A stretch of DNA of 64,000 bases from Epiperipatus broadwayi (lineage: Eukaryota; Onychophora; Udeonychophora; Euonychophora; Peripatidae): positions 3,036,001-3,100,000 of the forward strand of contig JAQFVV010012497.1 of the NCBI GenBank assembly GCA_028023455.1, read 5' to 3'. Within the stretch, counting starts at the first letter, position 1. The number at the start of each line of letters is the position of its first letter. A program made the position numbers and the translations under genes. The notes under the pieces are model-generated. The model had not been told where the DNA came from, did no database searches, and worked only from the letters and a program-made list of their open reading frames with translations. Shown piece by piece: positions 1-12,590 of the stretch.

Positions 1-75
1 TCAACCTATTTTTATATATAAATAGGTGAAGCTGAAGTGTTTTGATCTAAGAGTGTGAAGCTATTCAATACTTCA
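1..75 (+). repeat. possible tail of dispersed family I at the window edge
   Basis: The first bases read aggtgaagctgaagtg and then gatctaagagtgtgaag. This resembles the 3' tail of the family I insertions at 36709-36929 and 47517-47773 (gatctgaaagtgtgaatctt in the first). The match is short and the window cuts it off, so the assignment is weak. Confidence 0.3.
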
Positions 76-572
76 CTAATTAAGTCCACAATTCTTATAA
101 TACATTAATACTCGCGAAATCTTACAATTTACTACGAGTCAATGAAAAGATCTTATAGCGTAAGCTTGTGTTTTAAGACCTATAGAGATACCTACCTTCG
201 TATTTTTCAGACGCTTATTTCTAAGGTTACAGCCTTAGTAAATTATTAGTAAATTATTTATTAAAATTTAATAAAGTCTTAAAATAAGACCCATTCTAAA
301 TATCATTTAACTTGTAAGTTATTCTAAAGATACAGCCAAAATTTAAAACATATTTTATATAAAATTTAAGTATAATATAGGATAATTATGTTGACATAAA
401 AATAGACTTAAAAATAGCTGGAACATAAAATTGATAAATTGGATCATCATCCAAAATACTGATTTTGTATAACCAAATTAAAATTCATATCAACAATATC
501 AACTGATCTCTCAAGTACATCCAAGAGCAATAATTTTCATTCTGCTTTACAGCCATTCATTGTAAACTTGAA

Positions 573-724
573 TAGTCGATGGATATCAGATTGCAGTGTT
601 ATAAATCTCCATCTCTAGATTGATCAGATTCTGACTTTTGCCTTCATCATGAAGGCAGAAAGTGGTCAGTCTGAAAACAGAGATTTTATAGCACTAAACA
701 ATCTAGAAACCATTGATTATTCAC
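573..724. repeat. small foldback (hairpin) element
   Basis: Two inverted arms of about 60-75 bp meet near position 648 (cttcat then atgaag). Left-arm blocks such as cagtgttataaatctc and tctgacttttgccttcat recur inverted on the right as atgaaggcagaaagtggtcag and gagattttatagcact. Arms drawn together by a short loop are typical of foldback MITEs. No coding sequence and no clear target duplication were seen. Confidence 0.55.
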
Positions 725-3280
725 ACTTACAATAGGTGGTTCTAGAATAGGGTGAAGATAATTACTCTTAAAATTAATACATTGATAATGAATATTTAAG
801 CATGAATTAATCATTTATTTAACTATCTCATAAATTCTCTAATAAATACATCAAAAGATTTATAGTGAATTAAATTCTATATAAAGTTCTGACCTTTGAA
901 AAAATAACTTCCTTGGAAGTTTGAAGGATGGTAAAACATTTAATATAGACAGTTTAGAATCCTTTAATTCAAAAGAGTTTCTCAAGCAGAACTATTGCCA
1001 ACAAGAGAGTATAGTGGAGCGGAAACTATGCTATATTTTGCTTCAAGCTCCCCTTGCATACAACATAAATAGTATAAAATAGTTCAAATACAATAAGTAT
1101 TGTTTATTGTATTTAAGTATACAAAAATGCTTTTCACTATATATATATATAACTGATGCTTTAGGTATGCAGTATGCATACAAATTAAGATTATTATACA
1201 AAATTTTTAAAAAATATTATTAATAATAAATTGAGAAAGCATATTTACAGTTCTGTTGATGGTTCAATCATTCACAATTGTCTCATCACAATGAGACATT
1301 TTTTTCCTTCTAATATTTTTAAAATTCTAATGAAAATGTAGTTGTTTTATTATCAGCAAATGCAGCTTCACTGATATTTTAATAATTTTAAAGCTATAAT
1401 GGTTTCAAATTTTATTCAACCATTCCCTATTTACAATGAATAGCTTGGAATTGTGTGATCCAAATTCTTGGTCAAATTCTTTATAAAGACTCAAGGCTTT
1501 TTGATGTAATACAAGACTATTAGCTATAACTTACATTTTTACAATTCATATCATTTAATCACAGATTTAAGGCTTTTTTTTTTTTTTTAGCTTACTTTAG
1601 TTACAACTTTAACTGTTTTAGGGATACAAGTAACAGTACAAGAATCTGCTTTTTATAACCTCTGTTTGATGACTCATTCTTTTGAGACATGCAGCTGATT
1701 TCTTCTCCTTTTAAATCAATATTTTTTTTTCTCATTAATAAAAGTAATTGTTAATTAATTTATTTATTTATTGCGGCTCATAGTACTACAATATATTTTT
1801 ACTAAAGATATATGTATTACAAACAGTAAAAAAAAAAAAATTAAAAAAATGCAAAGAAAAAATTATTTACACATGCTTTTTAACTATGGTTCTAAACTAC
1901 ATTTAAATCATGAAGAAAATATAATTTAATAAATTCAAGTTTGAGATTTGAGAATGTTAAATTTACTGAGACAAAAAGGCTGCCATCATATCAAGATTTG
2001 TAAATTTAATAAGTTTGTAAATTTCAATACATTTTATTGTTGAATTTTTTTGTGTTTATTTATATATATTGGTTAGTGTTTAACTGAAATCATATACTTT
2101 GATACAATGTAGTTAACAGTTTCACTCTATTAAAGTTAATCCTTGTTTTTTGAAAATTAAATTTATATTTTCAATTTCAGTTGCAACATTATTTTATATT
2201 TTCAGTTTCAATTGAATTTTTTTTCTTTTAATTGAACTGAAAATCTTGGTTGTCAAGTTAGTGCCTATAGTTTCCACTAATTTTTTGTAATTTTTGCAAC
2301 ATTATGTAAAATGTTTTATTTTAAATATAATGAATCAAAGTAAATGTAATTTTTTCTTTCAGTGACATAAATGAAGAACATTTATATTAAAAACAGTACA
2401 GTTTTAAAAGTGGATTATGCTTTTAATGTAGACATTAATAGAGACAGTCACATGATATTTTGTTTGATAAACAAGGCACATTGCTTTTAAAAAAACTATA
2501 ATTAGAATTGATTGCTAAAAACTAATAATGTATTATTCAGAGAAGTTATTACAACACAAATATTTTTTTTGTACTTACATCTTAATTGAAATAATTCTTT
2601 AAGAGAAAAAGCAATCATACGATCACTTACATCAATGATAAATTTATTTATTTTTCTTAAATATTGCTAAATAGTAATGACTGACCAATATATTAGGTCT
2701 CTGAGCCAAAATGAAGGCTATACTTTATTCTTATTGCACATTTACAACATCTGATAGGACATTTCAACATTAATAACATCAGGAAAAATATTTAAATAAA
2801 TATGTAAAATAATATGGAAATTTTAAAAAAAAAGTTTGTTATAATAATTAATTGATTATAGTTTAACAAAGTTTCAATCTGTTTTGAATTTTATCTGTGT
2901 ATATTATTAAATCAATTTTTAAAAAAAAAGTTATTAAGAGTATATATATATAACCCATTTACATTATATTTGAATATTAAGATATGCAATCATAAATATT
3001 TTATAATTTCTTAAAGTGAAGTATAAAATTCATAAAAGAATCACTAAGTATGAATTACTATTTGACTCTATAAATGTATCTGCAGTGATTAAAACTTTGG
3101 AATATCAGTATATAAAAACAGAATATAATCAAATTTTGAATAAGACATATTAAAATGCAAGAGCTATGGTGTTATCATTGATCAAAAATATTAGAATGAT
3201 CTGCAACACTTTTATACCAGTTTCACTGTAAGTATTTTAGTGATTAAAATAGGAAGTAAAAGAACTAAAAATATATGGAA
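725..3280. other. intergenic DNA without recognised genes
   Basis: A+T-rich sequence with poly-A and poly-T runs (for example near 1575, 1720 and 1830) and short TA microsatellites. No exon-like island, RNA gene or paired element ends were recognised. It lies downstream of the WDR91 stop codon, so it is probably intergenic. Confidence 0.5.
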
Positions 3281-3289
3281 AATATTTAA

Positions 3290-3860
3290 ATCATCTCAAT
3301 TTTGCAGATGAAGTAATACTTCGCAGTTTCAGGAAATGTAAAAAGTTATAAGAAGAAAACAGAAAAGTAGAATTAAAATAAACACTAAAAAGGCTAAAGC
3401 AACATTCATTGGTTTTTCAAAAAAGAATAAAATAAACATTAATAGTATAAGTTAAAAACTACAAATATTTTGGTTAGATTATCGATATAAATAGAAACAT
3501 AATTGATAATATTTATCAAAGAATTAAATTTGGGATAGAATATTTTTTTACAAAAAAAAATGTTAAAAAAATATGGCTACTTTGAAAAGTAATGCTTTTT
3601 CAATGTTTTTAACCAATAATTATTTACAGATTTAAAACTTAAATACCTAATAGACTATAATTCACACAATCATTAAAAAAAATAAGAAATTGAAATAAAA
3701 CAAAGATCGATATATCACTAGAAAAGATGATAATAATAGATAAACAATAGTAAATTAGTTCCCCCAAAATTTCAGGAAACTTGGAAAAATAGGTGAAGAA
3801 AAGAAGTTTGTATGAGTTAAAACTTATGAACCTTGCAAAATGGATTCATAATCATTGAAA
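3290..3860 (+). mobile_element. RTE-like LINE fragment (reverse transcriptase C-terminal part)
   Basis: A frame broken by stops reads HLNFADEVILRS, the [FY]ADD catalytic box of a reverse transcriptase in the degraded form FADE. It is followed by a lysine-rich stretch and then NYKYFG, which corresponds to the NYKYLG motif seen after the RT domain of RTE-type elements. The same order occurs in the copies at 35340-37860 and 46125-49930. Only the 3' part of the element is present, and stops and frameshifts rule out activity. Around 3480-3530 this copy shows the uninterrupted LINE sequence into which the transposon at 48007-49344 inserted. Confidence 0.65.
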
Positions 3861-4679
3861 TTATCAATACAAATGAGATTCATTTGATTATGTGGATGTT
3901 ATCACCATAAGTCATTATTGCTAATTAATAAACATCCTACTGGTTTATTTCAATCTTTTAATAAATTATATAAAATGGGCATGCAATAATTCCTAAATAT
4001 TATAGCCAGTCCAAATTCTGTTACAAATTAATGTGTTTTTCATCTCATCAGTCATTCAAATGTAAATGATCTACACTTATATTATCTTTACGACACTGTT
4101 TCCATTGAAATTGTCAACACAAGCACTTTTAAAGAATAAACAGAAAAAAACAAACAAACATAATCCAGAATATTTTTAAAATATTTTAATCTATATTGAA
4201 ATGAAATCTGTACATAATACATCTAATATATACATTACTGAATATTTACAATAAGCTTTGGAGTTTCTTCATATTTTTTAAAAAAGAAGTTTAACATTGT
4301 ATTTAAATAATAAATTACATGGTTATAATTTCTAACATCATAATGTTTCACATAACTATGAAAACTTTTATCTTTTTTAGAACAAGAACTCAGAAACAAA
4401 GCTTTCATTTTTAATTGAATATGAAATTATATATTACAAGAGGAATAAAAAATAAAATATATTTTCATTTGCAAAGCTATTCTTCATATCATAATTAAAA
4501 TAATAATTTATAAAATATTTAAATAATATTTAAAATAAAAACCATTCTGCAATATAATTAAGCATCAAAACTGAAAACAATTAATACAACATAAAATTAT
4601 TTAATAATATATTATTAAATTTTGTGTGTGTGTGTGCATACACATAGACATATATATTTAAATGTTCTTTTGATATGAT

Positions 4680-5130
4680 AGCGCTTGCATGAAGGATTAT
4701 TATCGTTGTATAAAAATTACAGTAAATTTCAAGATTTCACAAGTGTTAATATGTAATAAAATAGAATGTAAGTAACATGAATAATGTAATATATTCATGC
4801 TCTCAGTCCAAAATGCTTAAGATTGGCCTATATAATTGCATGTAGGTACAAAAAATTACACTGCCATTCTTATCTTTTCAAAAGTCTTTATCTCGTGACC
4901 TGGATCAAGAGTTTACTAATATTTAAAATATTGCTAATTGAATATTAAAAAATGGTGTCTGTGTGAAGGATTATTATCTTCGTATCAGAATTAGTTTGAC
5001 AATACGTTAGTAAAAAAAAAATCTAGATTATTTATATTTAAATGTTTTAAATTTATAGTATGAAATATAATATATTTAATTAAGAGCTTTGATCTTTTCA
5101 CTCGCCATAAATACTATGAAAAACTTTACA
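4680..5130. repeat. dispersed repeat family F, two tandem partial units
   Basis: Two units begin with near-identical sequence, gaaggattattatcgttgta near 4692 and gaaggattattatcttcgta near 4965. The first unit continues through aaatgcttaagatt and tcttatcttttcaaaa. That block recurs at 43190-43390 in the same orientation. No coding potential was seen and the element class is unknown. Confidence 0.5.
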
Positions 5131-5139
5131 GTGTTAAGC

Positions 5140-6530
5140 TCAATTTTTTTTTACCACAAAACTGGTCCCACTTTTTGTTATCATCAGTGATGTTATACAA
5201 AAAAGATTCAGACAATAACAAACTTACAGAATGAAATGATATAAAAATGAATTTAGTTTTATTTCATTTTCTCAAGGCAGAGCTATTAAAAATTCATTTT
5301 TAATAACTTAAGAATGACCAAATTAATGTTAATATATAAATGTCATAAGTTTACAAAATGAAATGGAATGTAATAATCTAAGAACTTCATATTTAATTCA
5401 TTATATATATATATTTGTTTATCCTCTAGGAATTTATATGCTATAAAGTGGACATATTGTATAGCTAGAGTTAGCAAGCTTTTAGGTTCAATAATCTACT
5501 TCATTAACTGAAATCTTTCACAATCTACTATGTGTAGTGTGAAAGATTAGTTTGTATAATTTATGTTGAATAATAATTATTAATATCAAAAGAGTTTAAA
5601 TCTGCACTCTTTATTTAATACTCATATTTTCATTATATACATATATTCACTATTAAATACAGTATTATAAACCAATGTAAATATTTGAGCAACAAGCTCT
5701 CTACAAACTGCTTAAATATCAAAATGTCAGCCTTCTTTTATTAAACTAACAGTATATGTACAATTACAATTTACACATATTTCCTCCTGATGTAACAAAG
5801 GGCCAATTTGATAAACAATCTTATTTTAGGCTGAATTTCAAAATTAGTCTTTTTAAATGCATCAAGTATTACCCGGCAGAGTAATTTCTATTGATTTTAA
5901 GATTATTTTTGGAAGAAAAATAAGTTTATAGTAGAAAATAAAAGACAGCATAATAAACACATGTAAACTGTCTCTGACTTGAAGTTCTGTCTAAAATAAG
6001 ATTGTTTTACAAACTGGTCTTTATAACATCAGGAGAAACTATATGTAAATGGTCATTTTACAAGTTCTGTTGTTTGATAAAAGAAGATCACCATTATATA
6101 TATAACAAAAATTATAATGATACATATGTAGTATAATAGAAAGAGACCGTTGAAAAAAAGATTTCTAATTGAAAATAGAAAGCAGTTAATAAGGAGATAC
6201 TTGTATTAGTATGATAGTCAACTAGAGATTAACATTCAATGTTTAATATACATATGCATCTATATATGCAACACAGTAAAATAAATATTCAATAGAATTA
6301 GATCTAACATTCAATATATTAAACATGTTATTAATGAAGCAATTATTATTAGTAATGTTGTTATTACAGCAAACTCACTTGGAAAATCTTTTAATTATTG
6401 ATTGCTATTATAGATCAGAAATGTTCTGACTGCTTCAGACAATAAATGCAATTATTATAAAAACAAACAAACAAAAAGAAATAGACATTTTTTTTGTATC
6501 CAAGATATTTTCAGCATTATAAAATTGTTA
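5140..6530. other. intergenic DNA without recognised genes
   Basis: A+T-rich sequence with short TA runs. No exon, RNA gene or element boundary was recognised. Short inverted words such as tgaaatctttcacaatc and gtgaaagatt near 5510-5550 are too short to name. Confidence 0.45.
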
Positions 6531-6534
6531 TTAA

Positions 6535-6752
6535 TAACAAACTCTCCATACAGTAGTGCCACCAAGTGCAAGCCTTTGCAACCAATGAATACATAAAGAT
6601 TTGTGCATAAAATCCTTATCTAGTGCCTACTCATCCAATATCCCCAAACTAGTTTCTAGCTTGTGCTTTCATCAATGAGGAGTCTTGGATTTGAGAGCAC
6701 TGCACCAAGATCTTAGGATCTATTGCAATCCTCCAGCTGCCACCTTTTATCT
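6535..6752 (+). repeat. family K foldback-type repeat, single arm
   Basis: This 218-bp block begins aacaaactctccatac and continues through agtgcaagcc, gtgcataaaatcc, agtgcctactcatcc, gtttctagcttgtg and gcactgcaccaagatctta to ccaccttttatct. The same ordered blocks recur at 18749-19058, 54332-54800 and 54950-55185, there mostly as inverted pairs. Only one arm is present here. No protein is encoded; short open frames across these copies are by-products. Confidence 0.65.
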
Positions 6753-6989
6753 ATTTGGTTAATATCATGTGATGTTTTGATAGTTTTAACTTAAGTATTA
6801 TTTTAATATATATACATAATGACAGTGATATACATCATAATAATTTCCATTTTATATATAAATTAAAATAATATTAATTTATGGATATACGCTTTTCATA
6901 AACAAGTTTGAGCTAAATTATTTTCATTTTCCTTTTACATAGGTTAAAGATGATTTTTAGAACAATAAAAGCACTAGATAGTAATAATA

Positions 6990-7105
6990 ATTGAATGATT
7001 TATTGCTCAACTGCTTGGGAGTTTATAAGAAATTTGAACACTGAAGTGACAAAACTAGGCAGCAATCAATGGACCTTGAAATCCAGAGTATGCCACCAAG
7101 CCATT
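6990..7105 (-). repeat. family D SINE-like repeat
   Basis: Read on the minus strand this unit runs through a ccttgaaatccagag-like head and ends in gcaataaatcatt-like sequence at its low-coordinate side. Related units lie at 9238-9362, 30755-30866, 30894-31013 and 57030-57145. The length (about 110 bp), dispersed copies on both strands and an A/T-rich tail suggest a SINE. The source RNA gene is not certain. Confidence 0.5.
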
Positions 7106-8619
7106 AACATTTTTTTTTCTAATTCTATAAAAAAAGATTATAATTGATAAAAAATTTTGGCGATTTTATTATAATTTAATATAGTTACTGAACAGGAGAA
7201 AAATAGAAAGCAGATTTGGTGTAATGAATTGTTTAAGAATTCTGGCTTATGTACTTAAATTCTACTTTGTGTTTCTATAAACATAAAAACAAATGAACCA
7301 AAACAAAGCACCCTCTATTGAATTCCACATGAAACAAAAATCACACATAATTTTGAAGTCTTTAATATAATAAATTAGATATATGCATCTGATGTTCTTG
7401 ACCCAAAGACAAGTTGAATAATTAAGACTATAGAATATGAAGACAAAATGGTAACATATGATCATCATCACTTGTAGTTTGATATCCCAGATCTCTTTAT
7501 CTTAATACAATGAGCTCTAACAGGTCAAATTACGATAATAAATAATATTTTAAAATTAGAATTGAAATATAGAAATTGTCTTTATTTTTGTTATTTAATT
7601 CAGCTGTTGTCTTCAATCAATGATTTGTTAGGAAATGTTGACATAGATACAAAATAAATTATATAAAAAATAAATATAAATTAGTATATCTGATGCTATA
7701 ATTTGTATAATATAAACAGAATATAATTCTTGCCTGATATTGTTTTTTCTCTCATTATTATTACAAAGCTTAGTATGTATGTAATAATAAAAAAATTTAA
7801 ATTCTATAAATCTCTATCACTCAAATTTTACAAATGCAAAGTGCTATATGAATTTAGAGATTAGTTAAGTAAAACAAATTTGAGATATACACAAAACTTT
7901 AATTGCTGTTTCACTGAATTATCAGACTATACAGATTTGCGCGTATGAATAATTATTGTGTAGTTATTATTATTCCATGTATGACTTTTTACAATTTGAA
8001 CAATTCTGCTTTTTGTTGCTTAATAAATTTCTCAGTAAAGAGATTTATATATATATAAAGAAAGTATTGATAGTTGAATTTTATGTCGGATATTATACAC
8101 AGGTGACAACTAGTGACTATTGCTCGAATAAATAGCTTTAATGTTAAAAAAAAAAAAAAGAGAGAGACTACAAAATGTTAGATATTGATGACCTTCCACT
8201 CTAAAACCAAATTAAAAATCTTGGAAACTGAATAACTGCTATGACTGCATAGGAGATGTTGATTTATTCAATGTTTTCATAATTGGTTCTACGATGGAGA
8301 CAGAAATGTCATTGTTATTTATTGTAGATTACGTGTACATTAGAAAAATCTTATGATACTTCTTATCAATAGGTATTTTATTAGAAATTAATATTGGAGA
8401 TCATTTATCTTTTTCACATATGTGTGGTAATGTGTATTGGTTGTATGAGATGAAGTAGATAGCTGAAGGGAGCTTGAAAGTCTGTGTTCAAATTCCCTAT
8501 AATTACATTTAAACTCCAAGTAAATGAATTATACTTGTATTTTAAATACTAGAAGTTATTTTATAAATGATATATGTATTTTTTCTACAGTACAGGCTTT
8601 TTCATACCTGCATTCCAAT

Positions 8620-8745
8620 ATGTAATATATAGGGGGTTTGAATTCAGACTTTCACAGGACTATCTCATACTGCTGACACACTTGATCACACACATGTCAA
8701 AAAGACAAATAATCACCAATATACGTATTTCGTGCTAAAAATTTA
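8620..8745 (-). repeat. family C repeat fragment with tRNA-like end
   Basis: On the minus strand this reads agtctgaattcaaacccc, a B-box-like (GWTCRANNC) word, at one end and a block matching aatcaccaatatacgtattt on the plus strand at the other. The same order occurs in the inverted cluster at 11033-11831 and at 32410-32690. A pol III internal-promoter-like word argues for a tRNA-derived SINE, but the tRNA portion is degenerate. Confidence 0.5.
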
Positions 8746-9237
8746 TAAATGATGATATTTTTTACTTCCTTAATTATTTTCTAAATTTTTGAAGGTAAGA
8801 ACAGATTATTACTTCCCGTTTTGGTATTATAAAAAACAACAATTGCATAATAACAAATAAATAATGAGGGTGAAGTTTAATTCTCTCATTTTATTGCAAA
8901 TCCCATCAAACATTATAGTTGAAAGTTTAATTATTAGAAACATCATATTTCAAATTATGGTGTATTGAATAATCAAAGTTTTTAAAATGAAGACATCTTA
9001 TATATATAACCTGCAATAAAATGAGAAAATTAAACTTTTTCTGCCATTATTTATTTATTATTATTCCACTGAGTTAGCTTTATGAATATGTTTCAATCTA
9101 TACTTATTAAATGGAAGTATGTTAATCTATTTTTAAGTTAACTAAAGTTGTTGTTTTTTTTACCTTTAATAACATTTAAAAAGTAATCAGTCATCCTACT
9201 AAATTCTTCTAGTATAAATAGATGAATTGTCCTGATT

Positions 9238-9362
9238 AGTATGGTGAAATGGCAGATCCTGGTATTCAAGATTTATGGATTGCAAACCAACTCCAACATT
9301 TCAGATGCCCAAACTTCTTATGCATTTATGAGCAGTAAACTATTCAATTACTTACTTAATTA
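9238..9362 (+). repeat. family D SINE-like repeat
   Basis: The unit reads gtgaaatggcagatcctggt, attcaagatttatgg, attgcaaaccaac, then cttcttatgcatttatgagcagtaa. It aligns block by block with the two units at 30755-31013, as atggattgtgaaccag and cttatgaactcc there. It lies just downstream of the WDR91 stop codon and is not transcribed as exon as far as I can tell. Confidence 0.5.
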
Positions 9363-9835
9363 ATAAATGGACTTGTCAGAAATTATTTCAGGCTTCAAAA
9401 AATGGATTATAAATATAAAAAAAAAATTAAACAAATTGCAGTTATAAATATACAGACTTAACCATATTTAAGCATTAAGTGATTTATATGTTCTAAAACA
9501 TTGTTCATTATGTTTGTAATGTATGTCAGAGATATGTACACATGTATGTATGTAAATACTTTACATTTAAAAATGGGGAATATTATCTTTCATTAATTTA
9601 ACTGCAATCTATGTGCTGAAACTAAATGAATGTTTGTCAAACTTTAGTCTTAGACATCGGATAATTCTACATCATTTAAAAAAATTGTACTTAGATATGA
9701 AATTAATCTGTAATTTTCTATATAAAAGGTTCAAATTTAAGAAAACAGATTTTCTCCAAAAATTATATATATTATAAACATGCATATATATATATATGCA
9801 TGAGCATATATCTATATAAATAATTATATGAACTG

Positions 9836-9841
9836 TTTATT
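9836..9841 (-). promoter_or_regulatory. candidate polyadenylation signal of WDR91
   Basis: On the minus strand the canonical hexamer AATAAA lies 11 bases after the TAG stop at 9855-9853. Use of this site would give a very short 3' UTR. Other AATAAA and ATTAAA words further downstream are equally possible in such A/T-rich DNA. Only transcript ends could decide. Confidence 0.35.
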
Positions 9842-9852
9842 ATTCTATTTTA

Positions 9853-10008
9853 CTATTGGGCCAAAAGAGTAGACACTCGAACTGAACAATCTACAGATCC
9901 TGTTAAACATACACCACAATCGGTAATACTTGACCAATCAACAGACATTACAGATGACCGATGACCTTTTAAATTCATGACTAAATTGGGCGATGAATTA
10001 CGGCTAAG
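9853..10008 (-). CDS. wdr91: WDR91 terminal coding exon (last WD40 blade and stop)
   Basis: This 156-nt exon follows a TTTTTTTTCCAG acceptor and encodes 51 residues plus TAG. It opens LSRNSSPNLVMNLKGH, then VMSVDWSSITDCGVCLTGS, and ends VSTLLAQ. The vertebrate WDR91 C-terminus has the same layout: a GH dipeptide, a VDW strand, the DCG.CLT segment and a terminal TLLA. The reading phase joins the previous exon (ending in a complete CAG codon) without disruption. The protein ends one to two residues after TLLA, as in the family, so the stop is natural. The blade normally packs against N-terminal propeller strands to close the ring. I am confident of the exon and of the assignment. Confidence 0.93.
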   Translation of the reverse strand, partial: LSRNSSPNLVMNLKGHRSSVMSVDWSSITDCGVCLTGSVDCSVRVSTLLAQ

Positions 10009-11032
10009 CTGGAAAAAAAAAAATTAAAAAATAAAATAAAACAACAAAAAATAAATATATATTTTTTTTACATGAATACTTTTATCATCAGCCTCCTTTG
10101 TATTTTCATTCTCTATTTCAAATAATATATATCTGCTTTATATTAATATAAAAAGTTTACTAAGATAGTAATATATTACTAAGCAAAAACTCTAGTCACT
10201 TATAACATGTGATTAATCATTTATATGAAATTATATTACTGCCTTTTACATAGAAAAAAATAAAGAACATTTGAATATAATCTAATATATTTTCATTTGC
10301 TTTTGAAAAAAGTGTTTCCTGCCGAAAATGTATTAAAGCTATATTTATCCTACTTGTAATAAAATTGTGTATAAATAATAATAGAAATTTATTGTCATAT
10401 ACAAATATTAAGTGTACATTATATTTTATAAAGGATGTACATTAAAGAAAAAAAAGTGAAATAGAAATTTTAAATTTCTTATTTTTAATTTCAATTCCTC
10501 CAATTTTTCAAAAATATTATCAGCTCTAGTAATCTCTCTTTCAAATGGCCCTAAATTAAAAAAAAAAGCTACATTGTTATGATTTTTAAATAAACAATGG
10601 AAGGGAGGAATTTAGCAAAATTTCATATCAAAGAGCTCAGCAAATAAAATTTTTTTATCCGCATGATTTTAAATTATTTACAGTTTTTCCTTTCTAATAA
10701 CTAATTAATAAACACATTGCAAACAAAATTTAAAATTTTAATGTTATTAAGAGATGTTGCTAAGGTAACCTTTAATTATACAAATAATAAAAAAACAAAA
10801 AACCTGGTAATAGAAAACATTTATGACAGCATCAAAAAGAATGACTGAATTATTGTTGGAGAGTTTAAAGATGAAGAAATGTTTAAGGAAATGACAATAT
10901 TTAGATTTATTATGTGGGCACAAAAACATTATTGGAATTTAATAGTTTTTGCTATGTAAGGAGAATATGTAATAAATTTGTATAATTTTGTTAGCAGTCA
11001 GCTAACAGAGTATAATTTAAAAAGAAAAAGTT

Positions 11033-11831
11033 ATAACTGAAACACAGGCTTATTATATACCTGTGTCTATATATAGGGTATATGAGCACAGACTTTCAGA
11101 TGATCCATCACTCTCCACTCTATCTAATAACACTGATACACTCAAGCACATATATGCTGAAAAGATAAATAATCACCAATAAACGTATTTTATGCTAAAC
11201 CAGCAATCATCAGTTGGTCCAGATTATCATCTCCCACACATATATACTATAAGTGTTTAGATATATATATTAAGATAGACAATCTTCATACTTTAATGGA
11301 CAGGCAAGAGTGGACAGTGATGGATCATCTGAAAGTCTGTGCTCATATACTCTATATATTATATATATAGACACAGGTATATAATAAGCCTGTGTTTCAG
11401 TTATTACATTGTAGAGATGTCTGCCCATCCTTGCATATGTATTAAATGGATTATGTCCTGTACATGTGGGGTTCAGATTGACCTTAGGTCAACATGGGTG
11501 TGACAAGAATCTCGTCCTTAGGGTGGCCTTCGAGCATTCCATCATCAGATTTTCAATTGGATGGATGGTTGAAGAGTTGGAGTGTGTAGTAGATTAGAGC
11601 CTGTCCATTAAAGTATGAAGATTGTCTACCTTAATATATATCTAAGCACTTATAGTATATATGTGTGGGAGATGATAATCTGGACCAACTGATGATTGCT
11701 GGTTTAGCATGAAATACGTATATTGATGATTATTTATCTTTTCAGCATATATGTGCTTGAGTGTATCAGTGTTATTAGATAGAGTGGAGAGTGATGGATC
11801 ATCTGAAAGTCTGTGCTCATATACCCTATAA
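11033..11831. repeat. family C repeats in a nested inverted cluster
   Basis: A unit of about 225 bp (11080-11304) runs from tagggtatatgagcacagac through atcatcagttggtccagatt to ctttaatggacaggc. It recurs inverted at 11607-11831. A second, shorter inverted pair is nested: aactgaaacacaggcttatt near 11034-11128 against 11305-11404, which ends aataagcctgtgtttcagtt. Between them, at about 11405-11606, lies a unique segment with gacaagaatctcgtcc and gtggccttcgagcattcc. The block is a repeat-derived foldback structure. The short minus-strand frame at 11642-11872 is a by-product. Confidence 0.75.
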
Positions 11832-11987
11832 AAAGAAAAAGTTACTAAAAATGTAATTAGAGACAAATTCAAACCCTGTTGTAATATAAGATAACAAGCT
11901 TAGAGTTCAATTAAAATTAATTTCAAACATAACAAAAATAGTAATAGAATTAAATTTAAAATAAACTATTAATAGGTAACCAGAGAC

Positions 11988-12000
11988 GGGGGGGGGGGGG
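11988..12000 (+). repeat. poly-G run (13 G)
   Basis: Thirteen consecutive G on the plus strand at the boundary of the LINE fragment that follows. It is striking in such A/T-rich DNA. Its length may be affected by sequencing error. Confidence 0.85.
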
Positions 12001-12004
12001 TTAT

Positions 12005-12590
12005 AAGACTTGTAGAGAGAGAATTCTCTTTTCCATCTAGACTAATAGAGAGTTGGAGAAATGGAGGACTAGTATGGAGAGTAAAAAACATATATAGAAG
12101 TAAACAGAATGTTGGGTGCAAGTTAATTTATGATAATAGCAAGGAAAGTAGTTTACTGTTTAAGGCTCGAACAGGATCTTTAGCAACAAAGGAATATACA
12201 CATAAATGGAGAAATATGGGTGATTTAGTCTGCAAATTATGTAAGGAAGGCATGGAAAATATTAGGCATTTGTTATTGAATGTAAATGCTTACAAGCAGA
12301 AAGAGTACAAATAATGAAGTTGTGAGAGAATAAATACAAACAAAGTGATTATACAGAAAGTGGGTTCTTGGTTTTTATGCTGGGTTTGAAAAAGATAAGG
12401 GGAATTTAGATATAAAGACCTTAGAGTGGACAAAGATGATGTTCTGGAAATGGGATAGAGCAGGATAGAGAGGAATATGGAAAAAAAACTTAGGGTGGGG
12501 AATGGAAAGGGAAGGTGGTAACAGATTTCTCTGAGTATAGTAGCTGAGAAATTCCTGACTCCGAGAAAGGAGAAGCCATAGTGCATCACA
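12005..12590 (+). mobile_element. non-LTR retrotransposon C-terminal fragment with zinc-knuckle-like motif
   Basis: The plus frame reads KARTGSLATKEYTHKWRN, then LVCKLCKEGMENIRHLLL, and stops. RT polyproteins of several LINE clades end in this arrangement: an RTG helix followed by CxxCx(7-8)H and a final Cys or His. Here the last ligand is lost (Asn replaces the expected Cys). Further on, in another frame, LEWTKMMFWKWDRAG resembles the tryptophan-rich tail of the same proteins. This is a third LINE family, distinct from the RTE-like and antisense copies. It is a 3' fragment only. The minus-strand frames at 12290-12596 are shadows. Confidence 0.65.
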
